Assembly: GCA_002383285.1 (NCBI GenBank) | Contig: DFXU01000050.1 | Span: forward strand, 25,838-88,353 | Length of the DNA stretch: 62,516 bases | Direction: 5' to 3' | DNA from: Caryophanales bacterium UBA4100 | Lineage (GTDB): Bacteria > Bacillota > Bacilli > Paenibacillales > UBA4045 | In this document: in pieces, positions 51,490-61,351 of the stretch | Numbering within the stretch: position 1 is the stretch's first letter | Layout: each line of letters starts with the position of its first letter | Notes under the pieces: model-generated | Databases searched by the model: none | What the model saw: the letters and a program-made list of their open reading frames with translations, nothing else | What the model was told of the DNA's origin: nothing | Position numbers and translations under genes: made by a program

Positions 51490-52458
51490 ATGTATGAGTG
51501 GATAGGCCAGCTGACTGCGGATGAAGGTCGCTTGAGGAAGGCGAGACAAATCTTGCAACATGTGCCTGATTTCATCATTGTGTTCATCTGCTCAGTTGCG
51601 GGGATGGTTATGTTCGTTGCATTCGCGAGTTTGCGTCGAAGAATACTGCGTAATATGAGAGAGCTGCTGAGGAGTAGACTAGGCAGCTTTGGATTCGGCT
51701 TCGGATTTCCTCGAGTATTCGCAAGAGGAGCCGCCTACTTCGGACATCTAGCTATCACTTTGTATGAGCTGCTTATCGTTGCCCCACATCTTGCAGAGGA
51801 TGGGAGGGAAGCTCATCGAGCAGACGTATTATCGAATAGCTTTCACATTAAGGGTCGAGACCATATAGAGCTAGCTTTACAGCAGAATAAAGGTGTTATC
51901 ATATTCGCTGCCCACACGGGCAACTTCTTCTATTATTATTGGTGGTTATCTCAGCAATATCATTGCTTGGCGGTTGCCACAGCAGCTAGTGAGCCATTAC
52001 TCCCGATTTACCTAACCTTCCAGAAGCTTGGCTGTCATGGTTTGGATTATGATCGTACACCTCCCATTGCCATGCTGAATACATTGAGGAAGCATCTTCG
52101 CAATAACGGTGTTATCTTTCTACTAGGTGACTTCTGGCGGGATGTATTCCCTATGTCAAAGCTATTCAATCGCTCTACTCGTAGTCCGGGCGGTGCTGCT
52201 ATGCTAGCTCTTAATTATTCCGTCCCGATCATACCCTTATTCAGCCGTAGAATGTTTGGTCTTAAGCATCATATGGAGTTCGGTGAGTCTATACAGTTAA
52301 GTGAGCAATTTGAGAAGGATGAGTATACCGAAGCGACCAACAGCTTGAATGTATATCTTGAGCAGATGATTCTCAGTACACCAGATCAATGGTTTTATTG
52401 GTTTAATGTAGATGATCGATGGGAGATGGAAGCCAAGCAGCAGCAATGTCCAGCTTAA
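51490..52458 (+). CDS. LpxL/HtrB-like lysophospholipid acyltransferase-fold protein
   Basis: Start taken at ATG 51490 behind GGAGGTGAGCGGC. A membrane helix (about residues 28-48) is followed by an LPLAT fold with AAHTGNFFYYYWWL (His142) and LLGDFWRDVFP. The acidic residue normally five positions after the catalytic His (HX4E/D) is Phe147 here, so the usual His-acid pair is not intact. It follows the OlsB-like gene after 14 nt and is probably co-expressed. It could complete a two-chain amino lipid, or it may be an accessory or divergent enzyme. Confidence 0.75.
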   Translation: MYEWIGQLTADEGRLRKARQILQHVPDFIIVFICSVAGMVMFVAFASLRRRILRNMRELLRSRLGSFGFGFGFPRVFARGAAYFGHLAITLYELLIVAPHLAEDGREAHRADVLSNSFHIKGRDHIELALQQNKGVIIFAAHTGNFFYYYWWLSQQYHCLAVATAASEPLLPIYLTFQKLGCHGLDYDRTPPIAMLNTLRKHLRNNGVIFLLGDFWRDVFPMSKLFNRSTRSPGGAAMLALNYSVPIIPLFSRRMFGLKHHMEFGESIQLSEQFEKDEYTEATNSLNVYLEQMILSTPDQWFYWFNVDDRWEMEAKQQQCPA

Positions 52459-52487
52459 TATCAGTCATTCAATAGGGGGTGTCTACA

Positions 52488-53453
52488 ATGGATACTGCAA
52501 GCCATATATTGCTTGGAGTTACACTTGGAGGTCTGGCAACCATTGATCCATCTCTGAATGAATCAGATGTTGCTGCAGCAGTAATGATAGGTACGATTCT
52601 AGCTTCGAACGCACCAGATTTCGATGCCATACTCAGACTAAAGGGAATGAATTCATATAATCGACACCATCGGGGAATTACACATTCTTTACCTGGATTG
52701 ATTATATGGCCTGTGATCATTACTATATTGCTGGTGCCCATGTTCAGCATTCATAATCATTGGCCAACCATGCTGCTGTGGAGCTTCCTAGGTGTAAGCT
52801 TACATGTATTCCTTGATATGCTGAACTCGTATGGCGTGCAATGCCTTCGTCCATTGAAGAAGAGGTGGGTACACTTGGATATTCTTGCGATCTTCGAGCC
52901 CTTCCTATTCGTCATTCATGGGGCGGGACAACTTCTATGGTTTGGTTTTGGATATGCGTCCGGGCCTATGTTCCTATGGGTTTATATAATCACCTTTATA
53001 TATATTGGTATCCGATTTATCCAGCATCAAGCACTAGTGAAGAAGGTGTCTCAGCACATTGGGGCTAAGGGAATCTGCCATGTGATTCCTACCCTTCACT
53101 GGTTGAAGTGGAGCTTCGTGATGGAGACGGATGAATGCTTCTACACAGGGACGATCAGATCAGGCAGGGTCAAGGTCGAAGACATCTACTCCAAGGAAGA
53201 GAGTAACGAGATCATTCGAGCCACGATGGGGATGGATGGGGTGAGGGCCTTTCTTTCTTTTGCCCAGCGTGTTCATGTATGCAGCACGGTGCGAGGCAAC
53301 GGTGAAGGATATGAGGTTCATTGGAGCGATGTGCGATTCTGGCATAACAGTCATCTAGCATTCGGTGTAGATATTCAATTTGATCGTCATATGAATGTAG
53401 TTGAGCAGACCTTGGGCTGGCGTAAGAAGAAGTGGGATCCTCCATATATGTAG
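52488..53453 (+). CDS. yfhP: YfhP-like membrane-bound metal-dependent hydrolase
   Basis: ATG start behind AGGGGGTG. Histidine motifs HHRGITHSLPG (near residue 60) and HVFLDMLNSYG (near residue 108) in a membrane-helix N-terminal half match the YdjM/YfhP family. These motifs are thought to bind metal. The C-terminal half is soluble. B. subtilis YfhP has been linked to regulation of neighbouring genes, but its activity is not established. Lies 29 nt after the acyltransferase-fold gene, so it may belong to the same unit. Confidence 0.82.
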   Translation: MDTASHILLGVTLGGLATIDPSLNESDVAAAVMIGTILASNAPDFDAILRLKGMNSYNRHHRGITHSLPGLIIWPVIITILLVPMFSIHNHWPTMLLWSFLGVSLHVFLDMLNSYGVQCLRPLKKRWVHLDILAIFEPFLFVIHGAGQLLWFGFGYASGPMFLWVYIITFIYIGIRFIQHQALVKKVSQHIGAKGICHVIPTLHWLKWSFVMETDECFYTGTIRSGRVKVEDIYSKEESNEIIRATMGMDGVRAFLSFAQRVHVCSTVRGNGEGYEVHWSDVRFWHNSHLAFGVDIQFDRHMNVVEQTLGWRKKKWDPPYM

Positions 53454-53521
53454 TCATTGCATGAATTGAATAAAACTTTATGCCCTCCGTAGCGTCTATA
53501 GTCTAGGGGGGCGATTTTATT

Positions 53522-54841
53522 TTGGACGTGAAAAAGGCCTGGGTCAGCTTGATGGTTCTTATGATGATGTTGATTGTGCTAGCTGGGTGTGAGGATGAGG
53601 ATGTCGGGGTAAAACCCAAAGAGCCTTCCGAATCTGAGGCAGTTGATGTAGTTGAGGTAGATGACGTTAAACAAGAACGCGAGATTATTCCAATTAACTA
53701 TGAGAGCTATGAGCAGTCGCGAAGGTTAGTGAATAAAGAGCTTGATTTGTTAGCCTGGCCTCATTTGGGTGCACAGCTGGTGAATCAAATGCTGCCAGGG
53801 ACACTCGTTAATATTGAGTATGCTGCAACAACAACGGATGACGAACGATGGTTATTCGTTACAATTCCAACCTATGATTGCCCGTGTAATAATCGAGGCT
53901 GGATTAAGGAATTGGACTCAGAGGAAATCACCGAAGCTAACCGGATGTCCGCTAACAATGGAGTAGCTATATTTATCGGCACAATGGTTTATGAGAGCTT
54001 CGAATTTGACCCGCAAGCATTAACCGAACCCATAATGATAGAGAACAATATGAGAGGTGTTATTGTTGAGGTTCAAGAGGATTATGCGCTGATTATGACC
54101 GGTGGCGGAAGAGAGTTCTGGATGAAGAAGGAGGACATTGGATTCCCATTACCCGAGCCAGAGAAGCTGCATACGGGGGAATATCAGCGCAACGTAGATA
54201 GTTTATTGGAAGCGTTCTCCTCGGTACATGATACGGCAGTGGTCTTAGCTTATGAGGATGAAGAGCTGCAAGCGCTTGCTGCACATCCATTGCACAAGAC
54301 CTATGAATCTGCATTGGAGCATTTCGTGGGGAGTGAGCTTCATAAGGAGATTAAGTCCTATCGCACCATTAGTGAAGCTGTAAATCCAAGGACCTTGCTG
54401 GTGATCATGAGAGATGATTCTATATATAAGATCGATATAGAGAGAAGATATGAGCCTGAGCCCTTCTGGGTTGTGACAAGCTATATGGATTTTTACGTCA
54501 ATGGTAATGTGGCTTTCAAGCAGCAATATGTACTGAAGACTGTTGAGGAATTAGCCGCTGAGCCTAAACGATGGGCTGAGGAGCTCATGCAAGAGGAAGG
54601 CTGGCAGAAGGCGCACACGATGATTGGCGGCATAACATACATCTTAATCAAATCCTCCTCCGATGATCTTGATTCCGTTGAGCTAGATCATATTGAGGTA
54701 GCGGATGGTGTGATAGCCGTTAATTATCAGGTTTATGAACATAGGAGATCAGAGCTTGTTCAAGACTATATCTTAATTGAAGCCGAATACGGTGATGTAA
54801 GTACAGTGAGCTATGTGGAGACTTATCGAGGTACAGACTGA
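53522..54841 (+). CDS. Lipoprotein with SH3-like segment, unknown function
   Basis: TTG start behind GGGGGCGA. The signal peptide ends in LIVLAGC, so it is anchored outside the membrane. An acidic linker (residues 25-60) leads to a beta-rich SH3-like segment (ELDLLAWPHLGAQLVNQM, then YDCPCNNRGWIKEL). The remainder is a 300-residue region of mixed folds containing a Cys-x-Cys. I do not recognise a catalytic site. It could be a cell-envelope sensor or a wall-binding protein. Monocistronic or with the FGGY kinase, 78 nt away. Confidence 0.7.
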   Translation: MDVKKAWVSLMVLMMMLIVLAGCEDEDVGVKPKEPSESEAVDVVEVDDVKQEREIIPINYESYEQSRRLVNKELDLLAWPHLGAQLVNQMLPGTLVNIEYAATTTDDERWLFVTIPTYDCPCNNRGWIKELDSEEITEANRMSANNGVAIFIGTMVYESFEFDPQALTEPIMIENNMRGVIVEVQEDYALIMTGGGREFWMKKEDIGFPLPEPEKLHTGEYQRNVDSLLEAFSSVHDTAVVLAYEDEELQALAAHPLHKTYESALEHFVGSELHKEIKSYRTISEAVNPRTLLVIMRDDSIYKIDIERRYEPEPFWVVTSYMDFYVNGNVAFKQQYVLKTVEELAAEPKRWAEELMQEEGWQKAHTMIGGITYILIKSSSDDLDSVELDHIEVADGVIAVNYQVYEHRRSELVQDYILIEAEYGDVSTVSYVETYRGTD

Positions 54842-54919
54842 TGATTTTTGAAACTGGAGTGAAAGGTGTTATTATTGACTAATCGTTTAGTTCATTACAA
54901 TTAGGAGGACTTATCAATT

Positions 54920-56431
54920 ATGCTGCTTATGGGTATTGACATAGGTACGACGAATACGAAGGTTGGCTTATTCGAGGAGGATGGAACACCGGTTACCACG
55001 GCAGCTACACCTACGGTAACACATCGTGATCCAGAGGGATTCTCCTATTATGATCCTCATCAGATGTGGGATATGATAGCCATGGCGATCCGCGAGGTGA
55101 TCGAGAAGGCGAGTGAGCGTAGTCATGGTGAAGTACGCATTGGTGCAATAGGTATTACGAGTATGGCTGAGAGTGGATTACTTGTTAATCGTCAGACAGG
55201 CGAGCCTCGCTCGATATTCATGCCTTGGTTTGATACTTGCTCGCAGCCGCAAGCTGAATGGATAGCGCAGGAAGCTGATTTATTCGAACGGTTCTGTGCC
55301 GCAGGCATACATAGCAGCTTTAAGCTCGGATTACCGAAGCTAATGTGGCTTAAGGAGCGGAACCCTTCCGCATTCGAAGGATCCGTCTGGCTGTCAGCCT
55401 CAGGGTATATAGCTTACCGATTAACCGGTGCTATGGCATTCGATTACTCCTTGGCTGCACGGACATTCGCGTTCAATATTGAGACGAAATCATGGGATGA
55501 AGCGTGGATTAAGAGCTGTGGCATCGATCCTGCTGTATTCCCTGCTGTTTATCCAGCTGGGACGCCTCTTGGGAATGTGCGTGTCGACCTGGCACAATCA
55601 TTCGGTCTATCGCAAGACATTCCAGTATGTATAGCTGGTCATGATCATGTGGTATCCTCTCTGTCTGTCGGGGCGATTACGCCGGATATTGTTTATGATT
55701 CCATGGGGACAGCTGAGACATTAGTCGGTACACTTGAGAGCAAGAAGCTGGGTCGCAGAGAATTCGAATCTGGGTTGTCGTATGGCTGTCACGTAGTGGA
55801 GGACCGCATGTTCTGGATGGGAGGTAATTCAGCTTCTGGTGGTTCTGTGGAGTGGCTTCGTGGCATATTGGGTGATCCTGAGCTTACATATGCACAGATC
55901 CTTACATGGCTTGCAGAGATGAAGGGAGATCCAACGGGTATTCTTTACTTCCCTTACTTATCAGGTAGTGGAGCACCTAATATTGATGCCAGTGCAAGAG
56001 CTGCATTCATTGGCCTCAGCAAATCTCACGGTAAGGCTGAGTTGATCAAGGCCGTGCTTGAAGGTACTGCCTACCAGCTACAGACCATTCGTGAGGAGGC
56101 GCAGCTTATATCAGGACGTGAATTCAGTAAGCTTGTTGTCGTGGGTGGCGGGACTCGTAATCCTCAATGGCTGCAGATTAAGGCCGATGTACTGAATTGC
56201 GCATTAAGGGTTCCACCTATTGAGGAGGCGAGTCTGCTAGGTGCGGCACTATGTGCAGGTGTTGGTGCTGGAATCTATGCATCAGCAGAGGAAGCAGTAA
56301 TCGCAGCAGCAAGCGTCACAGTTAAACATGTGGAGCCAGACCAAGTAAGGCATCAAGAGTATCGTCGATTATATGAATCGGGCTATGTAGCGCTGCAAGC
56401 TCCGCTTAGGGCATTCTATCGTAATGAATGA
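54920..56431 (+). CDS. FGGY family carbohydrate kinase
   Basis: ATG start behind TTAGGAGGA. The two-lobed ASKHA fold has the phosphate-1 loop GIDIGTTNTKVGLF and GITSMAES. It also has the adenosine loop VVGGGTRNPQWLQIKADVL near the C-terminus. Related enzymes phosphorylate xylulose, glycerol, fuculose or gluconate, and the sugar cannot be decided here. The length is typical. No sugar transporter gene is adjacent. Confidence 0.88.
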   Translation: MLLMGIDIGTTNTKVGLFEEDGTPVTTAATPTVTHRDPEGFSYYDPHQMWDMIAMAIREVIEKASERSHGEVRIGAIGITSMAESGLLVNRQTGEPRSIFMPWFDTCSQPQAEWIAQEADLFERFCAAGIHSSFKLGLPKLMWLKERNPSAFEGSVWLSASGYIAYRLTGAMAFDYSLAARTFAFNIETKSWDEAWIKSCGIDPAVFPAVYPAGTPLGNVRVDLAQSFGLSQDIPVCIAGHDHVVSSLSVGAITPDIVYDSMGTAETLVGTLESKKLGRREFESGLSYGCHVVEDRMFWMGGNSASGGSVEWLRGILGDPELTYAQILTWLAEMKGDPTGILYFPYLSGSGAPNIDASARAAFIGLSKSHGKAELIKAVLEGTAYQLQTIREEAQLISGREFSKLVVVGGGTRNPQWLQIKADVLNCALRVPPIEEASLLGAALCAGVGAGIYASAEEAVIAAASVTVKHVEPDQVRHQEYRRLYESGYVALQAPLRAFYRNE

Positions 56432-56529
56432 AGGTTTCTCCTTTATCCGGTTGGCTGAAGAACGAAAAGCTGATTATTTTCAATAGATGTGGAAATAATA
56501 TGTCTGCCAACCTAGGAGATGTTCATGAT

Positions 56530-56754
56530 ATGAAGGTAGTCATCCTGTTTTTTGTTTGTATTTGTTTAAGCCTTTCTTTCCTGATAGCCGTCGATCTGCT
56601 CTCTGGATTGAGCCTTTCTGAGGCCATTCAGGTGTTAAGCGATTCGTTCTCGACCACAACCTTACAGGAATATTTGATCATATTCATTTTCTTGACGTTT
56701 CCGTTTATCACAGCTTTTATTACATTTATGAGAAAAAGAAAACAAAAAAGCTAA
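56530..56754 (+). CDS. Small two-helix membrane protein, 74 aa
   Basis: Start taken at ATG 56530, about 11 nt after AGGAG. A longer frame to 56428 overlaps the kinase gene by 4 nt. Two hydrophobic helices (residues 2-22 and 45-66) are separated by a loop, LSLSEAIQVLSDSF, and the tail is very basic (RKRKQKS). It faces the gerB-type gene and their stop codons overlap by 4 nt. Small two-helix D subunits occur in some germinant-receptor operons, but those are on the same strand. Function open. Confidence 0.6.
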   Translation: MKVVILFFVCICLSLSFLIAVDLLSGLSLSEAIQVLSDSFSTTTLQEYLIIFIFLTFPFITAFITFMRKRKQKS

Positions 56755-57884
56755 CGGTAAAGACCAAATCGCTTCCGTATGATATGTACAACAAACAGTA
56801 ACAGTGGAATGATTACGCAAAAGGCAGGTAAAATTGCACTAATGGATATCATTCCTTCCTCTGCATGCTCTGGGTAACTTCCAGCTGATATAACAGAGAA
56901 GAATAGAACTATGACGGCAATAGGTACAACCGTTTGGTGTGCTTTCTTAAGCTTGAATAAATCACTCGCTACAGCTGCCGCTGCATAACAGTAAAGGGTC
57001 ATCTTGAAATAAACACCGATAATTAATGTTAGCATGACAAGCGCATCCATACGCTGTATGAAGTCGGCAATATTCACTAGGCTGATTGCAGTAAACAGAG
57101 GGAAGGTAGCTCGAGAATAAGTATCTCCACCGAGAACTGTGATCTCTAGTGCATGCGTGAAGCTTAATAAGAGTCCGCTGATAATGATTGCAATGACACC
57201 TGTTTTTTTGGCCAGCTGACCTTTATTTAAATGAGGTAATATGGTGGTAAGAATGACAAGCTCTCCGAATGGGAATAACCAAATGTTCGGATAAGCCGCG
57301 CTTAAAATCCGTTTCCATTCATCTCCAAGCAACGGAAGCAGATTGTTGAAATCGATTAATCCAGAGAATATAACTAAGGCATTGCTAATTATACCTAGAA
57401 ATATCATAATCAGCAGATAGATTTCGGCTAATCGGGCAAACACTTCGATTCCTTTGGACAGTACATATATCACAGCCGCGATCATGAATGCATTGATCAC
57501 AAACAAGGGGGTTCGATCATAAGAGGCTGAAACTAACAAGTCACCTGCTTCGCGAAGGTTCCTAGATGCGATGTACATAAAGAAAGGAATATATAATAAG
57601 CTTAATGGCCAGCCAATATATTTACCGAGAATTTGTCTTGCATAGCCACTTATGATCATATTGGGATGCTGACGGAATAGGTAATCGTATATAAGAAATA
57701 ACAGAATGCCGCCAGGTATAGCGATAAGTATGGATAACCATACCCCTTGTCCACCCGCTAAACCTATAGGGATAACAAGTGCAGTACCAAATTCAAATAA
57801 CAATATAAATGCCAATAATTGACTTGGACTAATTATCTTTTTTCCCATTAAGGTGTACCTCATAGCTTCGTTAATATTACACAT
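56751..57884 (-). CDS. Spore germination protein, GerB family (B subunit of a GerA-type receptor)
   Basis: ATG start overlapping the end of the C-subunit gene. The 377-residue protein has about ten helices of the GerAB/APC fold (QLLAFILLFEFGTALVIP at the start, then RQILGKYIGWPLS). In this family the B subunit is thought to bind the germinant in the spore inner membrane. It ends the operon A-C-B, and its 3' end overlaps a gene on the opposite strand. No terminator is visible between them. Confidence 0.92.
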   Translation of the reverse strand: MCNINEAMRYTLMGKKIISPSQLLAFILLFEFGTALVIPIGLAGGQGVWLSILIAIPGGILLFLIYDYLFRQHPNMIISGYARQILGKYIGWPLSLLYIPFFMYIASRNLREAGDLLVSASYDRTPLFVINAFMIAAVIYVLSKGIEVFARLAEIYLLIMIFLGIISNALVIFSGLIDFNNLLPLLGDEWKRILSAAYPNIWLFPFGELVILTTILPHLNKGQLAKKTGVIAIIISGLLLSFTHALEITVLGGDTYSRATFPLFTAISLVNIADFIQRMDALVMLTLIIGVYFKMTLYCYAAAAVASDLFKLKKAHQTVVPIAVIVLFFSVISAGSYPEHAEEGMISISAILPAFCVIIPLLLFVVHIIRKRFGLYR

Positions 57885-59089
57885 TACTTCATGTATGGTT
57901 TCATTCTCATTCCAGTACGCCGAATAAATGCATCTACTTGAACGTCAACCTTGCCTTTAGCAAACAGAGTATCCCAATCCTTCTCCACTTCCTTCCATGC
58001 CTTCGGATCCGTTCGTTTCAGAATTCCTCCGAAATCGAAGATATCGCTTTTCTGTTTCTGAGCGGCATTAATAGCTTTCGTAACCTCTTTCTTCGTTACT
58101 TTGGATAGCTCTTCATCTAATTTTTTTATTTCCTCTCTCTTAGAAAAATCGATGGGGCACTTGGTTTCAGTTAAATTCCCTTCCTCCTGGATATGAATAT
58201 GGAAAATCGGTGAACCCTGATGGAATTCCACAGAGGTTTTTGTTTTCGAAAGAATGATTTCGACGGCAATGCCTTCTTTTATTTCCTTACAATCGATATT
58301 GATACTAGTACCTTTCATTTCATCTCGAATCCACGTAGTACCCCGAGCTTCCGGCCCATCCATCCACTTTTTTAGCTTGCCATCCTTGAACAGTGCAATC
58401 CCGCTCATAGAAAGATAAGGCTTCAATTTGGTTTCCTCTAAATTAGCGAGTTTGCCAGCTTCTTCAGCATTCCCAATGATTCGAATGCCACTGATGACTG
58501 ATTCGCTTACACCAGTTAATGATTGAATTAAGTCGATAATCTGGACTTCTATATTCTCTGCCCATATCTCTGATGTAATTTTTGATCTACCAACAATACC
58601 GTGAGCTGGAACCTTCTCTAGAGGACCGAGTAGACTCAATGTGGACTGTGCATCGGAGCCTCTTGATACAAGAACGGTGGAATTGAGGCGTATCTCATGG
58701 GATCTATCGAATAAATCAAATAATTCATTCATTCCGCTCTTAGCGAGGGATTCACCTATGACCAATAGCTGGCTATGTGCGAAGAAAAGCTGCCTTGGTA
58801 CCTTCTGAGATGTTCGACGCAGGGCTCCGAACACCGTGTGATCCGTTCCGGAATAGATGGTCACGGGTGCAATGTTACCCGATGACCCTCCCCCTCCCAT
58901 CGTCGTAGATATGGTTGCTGGATTAATAACTTGGAAGGTAACGCGATATTCGTTACTATCTGGTACGATATCGATACCAATAGCTGAGACAATGGCTAAC
59001 TCTTGCAGCTCTCTGCTATTCCAGCATCCTGTAAGAAGAACTATTATTACCGCAAGAAGAACGCTATGGATTGTCCATTTAGCCTTCAT
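57884..59089 (-). CDS. Ger(x)C family spore germination lipoprotein (C subunit)
   Basis: Start taken at ATG 59089 behind GGAGGTAACGCGA. The signal peptide ends in IIVLLTGC and is followed by WNSRELQELAIVSAIGID, the standard beginning of GerAC proteins. It is lipid-anchored to the inner spore membrane and has the three-domain layout of the family (401 residues). Its start overlaps the A-subunit end by 11 nt and its stop overlaps the B-subunit start, so all three are translationally coupled. Confidence 0.93.
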   Translation of the reverse strand: MKAKWTIHSVLLAVIIVLLTGCWNSRELQELAIVSAIGIDIVPDSNEYRVTFQVINPATISTTMGGGGSSGNIAPVTIYSGTDHTVFGALRRTSQKVPRQLFFAHSQLLVIGESLAKSGMNELFDLFDRSHEIRLNSTVLVSRGSDAQSTLSLLGPLEKVPAHGIVGRSKITSEIWAENIEVQIIDLIQSLTGVSESVISGIRIIGNAEEAGKLANLEETKLKPYLSMSGIALFKDGKLKKWMDGPEARGTTWIRDEMKGTSINIDCKEIKEGIAVEIILSKTKTSVEFHQGSPIFHIHIQEEGNLTETKCPIDFSKREEIKKLDEELSKVTKKEVTKAINAAQKQKSDIFDFGGILKRTDPKAWKEVEKDWDTLFAKGKVDVQVDAFIRRTGMRMKPYMK

Positions 59090-60596
59090 TCGCGTTACCT
59101 CCTTGCTGTTCATCCTCATTCATCCTCATACTATTCTTCTGGCTAATAAGCCGTGGTCGAGAGAATAAGAATTTCATCGGAAATCGGATGAGTGTATCCT
59201 TCTGATCCTCCAGAATAAACGGAGCAAGAGGTGTCATATATGGAATGCCGAATGAACGAAGGCCGCACATCTGTGCAATAAGGATAATGCTAAGGATTGC
59301 TATACCGTAAAATCCCATCACAGCAGCAGAGAGCATGATTAGGAAGCGAATCGCTCTAACGGATAGCGCCATACTGAACGCTGGAGTTGTAAAGCTAGAG
59401 ATTCCAGTAATAGAAACCACGATGACCATAGCTGGCGATACAATGCCTGCTTGCACGGCAGCTTGCCCCAATACTAGGGCACCTACAATGGATACCGCCT
59501 GACCTATAGCGCGTGGCATACGTACCCCGGCTTCGCGTAAAATCTCGAAGGTAAATTCCATGATTAAGGCCTCTATTAGCGCAGGGAAGGGAACGCCTTC
59601 TCGTTGGGCTGCCAAGCTGATAAGTAATTGGGTTGGAATCATCTCCTGATGAAAGGTAATAGAAGCAATGTACACGGATGGGCCGAATAAGGAGATGAGC
59701 AATGCTATGTATCTGAGTATCCGAATCATTGAAGAAACGATGAAGCGCTGGTAATAATCCTCTACAGACTGAAAATACATAAAAAATGATACGGGGGCTA
59801 TTAGGACAAAAGGCGTCCCGTCAACAAGTATAGCGACTCGGCCTTCCAACAAATTGCCGGCTACTATATCTGGTCGCTCCGTATTATATAGAGTTGGAAA
59901 CAATGAGAAATTGCTATCTTCGATGAACTGCTCGATATATCCAGACTCAAGAATAGAATCAGTATGGATATTGTTGAGTCTTTTTTTTATCTCTTGCACG
60001 ATTTTATCGTTAGTAATGCCTTTGATATACATGATGGAGACGTCCGTTTGAGTAGCTTTACCGATTTGCACGGTATCTACCCATAAATTTTCATTTTTAA
60101 TTTTTCTGCGAATGAGAGCAACATTAGTGCCGATTGTTTCAGTAAAGCTTTCCTTAGGTCCGCGGATAACAACCTGAGTAGACGGTTCTGTAACCTGTCT
60201 TACTTGTCCACCTCTTGTATTGCCGCATAAGGCTTCAGCCCAGCCGTCAATAAGAATAATTGTATTCCCAGATAGAATCGATAATCGTAACTCCTCACTG
60301 TTCTTTATCGTTTGTTCTGTATGAGAAGATACTTCAAACTCCTTAGAGCGCGTAACAAAATCGTCAAGTATCTCATTATCGATTAATCCGTTCATATATA
60401 CAGCTGCAGCAGCAGTCCGTGAGCTACCACATTCTAGCTGTCGTATGATGAGATCAGAGCTGTCACCAAGCTTCTGTCTAATATCGTTAAGATTGGCTTC
60501 TAACTCACGGTGAATGTCAGGCTTTTTCGTACTAACAGCTTCGCCGATACTTTTGTTGGAATGTTGCTTTTTATTAAATAGATTCCAAAATGACAT
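59079..60596 (-). CDS. GerA family spore germination protein (A subunit)
   Basis: Start taken at ATG 60596 behind GGGGGTAATC. The 505-residue protein has a long N-terminal cytoplasmic domain (about 1-270, with VIRGPKESFTETIGTNVAL). A membrane half with about five helices follows, including the family loop MIPTQLLISLAAQREGVPFP. The A subunit is the likely ion channel of the germinant receptor. Expression should be under sporulation sigma G, but no clear -35/-10 pair was identified. Its upstream region shares the Fnr-type box at 60652 with the divergent hemerythrin gene. Confidence 0.93.
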   Translation of the reverse strand: MSFWNLFNKKQHSNKSIGEAVSTKKPDIHRELEANLNDIRQKLGDSSDLIIRQLECGSSRTAAAAVYMNGLIDNEILDDFVTRSKEFEVSSHTEQTIKNSEELRLSILSGNTIILIDGWAEALCGNTRGGQVRQVTEPSTQVVIRGPKESFTETIGTNVALIRRKIKNENLWVDTVQIGKATQTDVSIMYIKGITNDKIVQEIKKRLNNIHTDSILESGYIEQFIEDSNFSLFPTLYNTERPDIVAGNLLEGRVAILVDGTPFVLIAPVSFFMYFQSVEDYYQRFIVSSMIRILRYIALLISLFGPSVYIASITFHQEMIPTQLLISLAAQREGVPFPALIEALIMEFTFEILREAGVRMPRAIGQAVSIVGALVLGQAAVQAGIVSPAMVIVVSITGISSFTTPAFSMALSVRAIRFLIMLSAAVMGFYGIAILSIILIAQMCGLRSFGIPYMTPLAPFILEDQKDTLIRFPMKFLFSRPRLISQKNSMRMNEDEQQGGNANEG

Positions 60597-60651
60597 ATGA
60601 TTACCCCCGAGTTTAATATTCACTGGAAGTAGGTATATATACATTTTTTAT

Positions 60652-60694
60652 TGTGAATTTTATCACATACACCGATGTTTGTGTAATTTATACT
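60652..60694 (+). promoter_or_regulatory. Fnr/Crp-type box and -10 of the hemerythrin gene
   Basis: TGTGAATTTTATCACA (60652-60667) is an exact TGTGA-N6-TCACA palindrome. After 21 nt comes TATACT (60689-60694). This puts the box centre near -41.5, the class II activator position. It matches the B. subtilis Fnr site. The same layout recurs at 61663. Confidence 0.8.
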
Positions 60695-60730
60695 AATCAT
60701 ATGAAGTCATTAGATATGGAGGAATTCACT

Positions 60731-61255
60731 ATGACGAATGATCAGAATTCGATCCGAACAGCAACATTACACCCAACCATCGAGTTCACCAGAGCTCTAG
60801 ATCAATTAGAAGAAGAGCATGTCGAGCTAAGAAACAAGCTACAGGAATTTGTAGTGATTGAGGAGGTTATTCGACTTGGTCGACCTGATACCGATTGGTT
60901 CGCTACACTCAGGGACCTCAAAGTAAGAGTGGAAGCTTTCTTAGTAGAGCTTAAGGAGCACGCGGATTGGGAGGATCAAGCCTTATTTCCGATGGTTGCT
61001 GATCTCGTTGCAGACAGCCCACCAATGATTGATCTGATCGAGGAGGATCACCGTCTTGCTATGCAATATATGGAGGCTTTCCTTGATGAATTGCGCAAGT
61101 CCGTAGCACCGATTCATCAGGCAAAGGCTAGGCATATTATCTCGTTGCTTATGAATGCGCACCAATTGATACTCGATCACTTCTATGGGGAAGAACGTTA
61201 TATCTTTCCGCTTGCAGAGCAATTACAAACGAATATCGATTATCTATCCAGCTAG
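60731..61255 (+). CDS. Hemerythrin HHE-domain protein
   Basis: Start taken at ATG 60731 with GGAGG 8 nt upstream. A longer frame to 60653 would read through the promoter. The four-helix bundle shows the spaced metal ligands in LEEEHVELR, ELKEHADWEDQALFPM, EEDHRLAMQYM and DHFYGEERYIFP. Such proteins bind a di-iron centre and serve in oxygen or nitric-oxide handling and iron-sulfur repair. The Fnr-type promoter just upstream fits oxygen-limited expression. Confidence 0.88.
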   Translation: MTNDQNSIRTATLHPTIEFTRALDQLEEEHVELRNKLQEFVVIEEVIRLGRPDTDWFATLRDLKVRVEAFLVELKEHADWEDQALFPMVADLVADSPPMIDLIEEDHRLAMQYMEAFLDELRKSVAPIHQAKARHIISLLMNAHQLILDHFYGEERYIFPLAEQLQTNIDYLSS

Positions 61256-61351
61256 CTCAGTCAATATGGGTATTATAACCACGAGAAACCGCTTACACAA
61301 CATCGGATATAATGCTATACTGTAGCTAATAACGACTTAGAGGGGATGACA

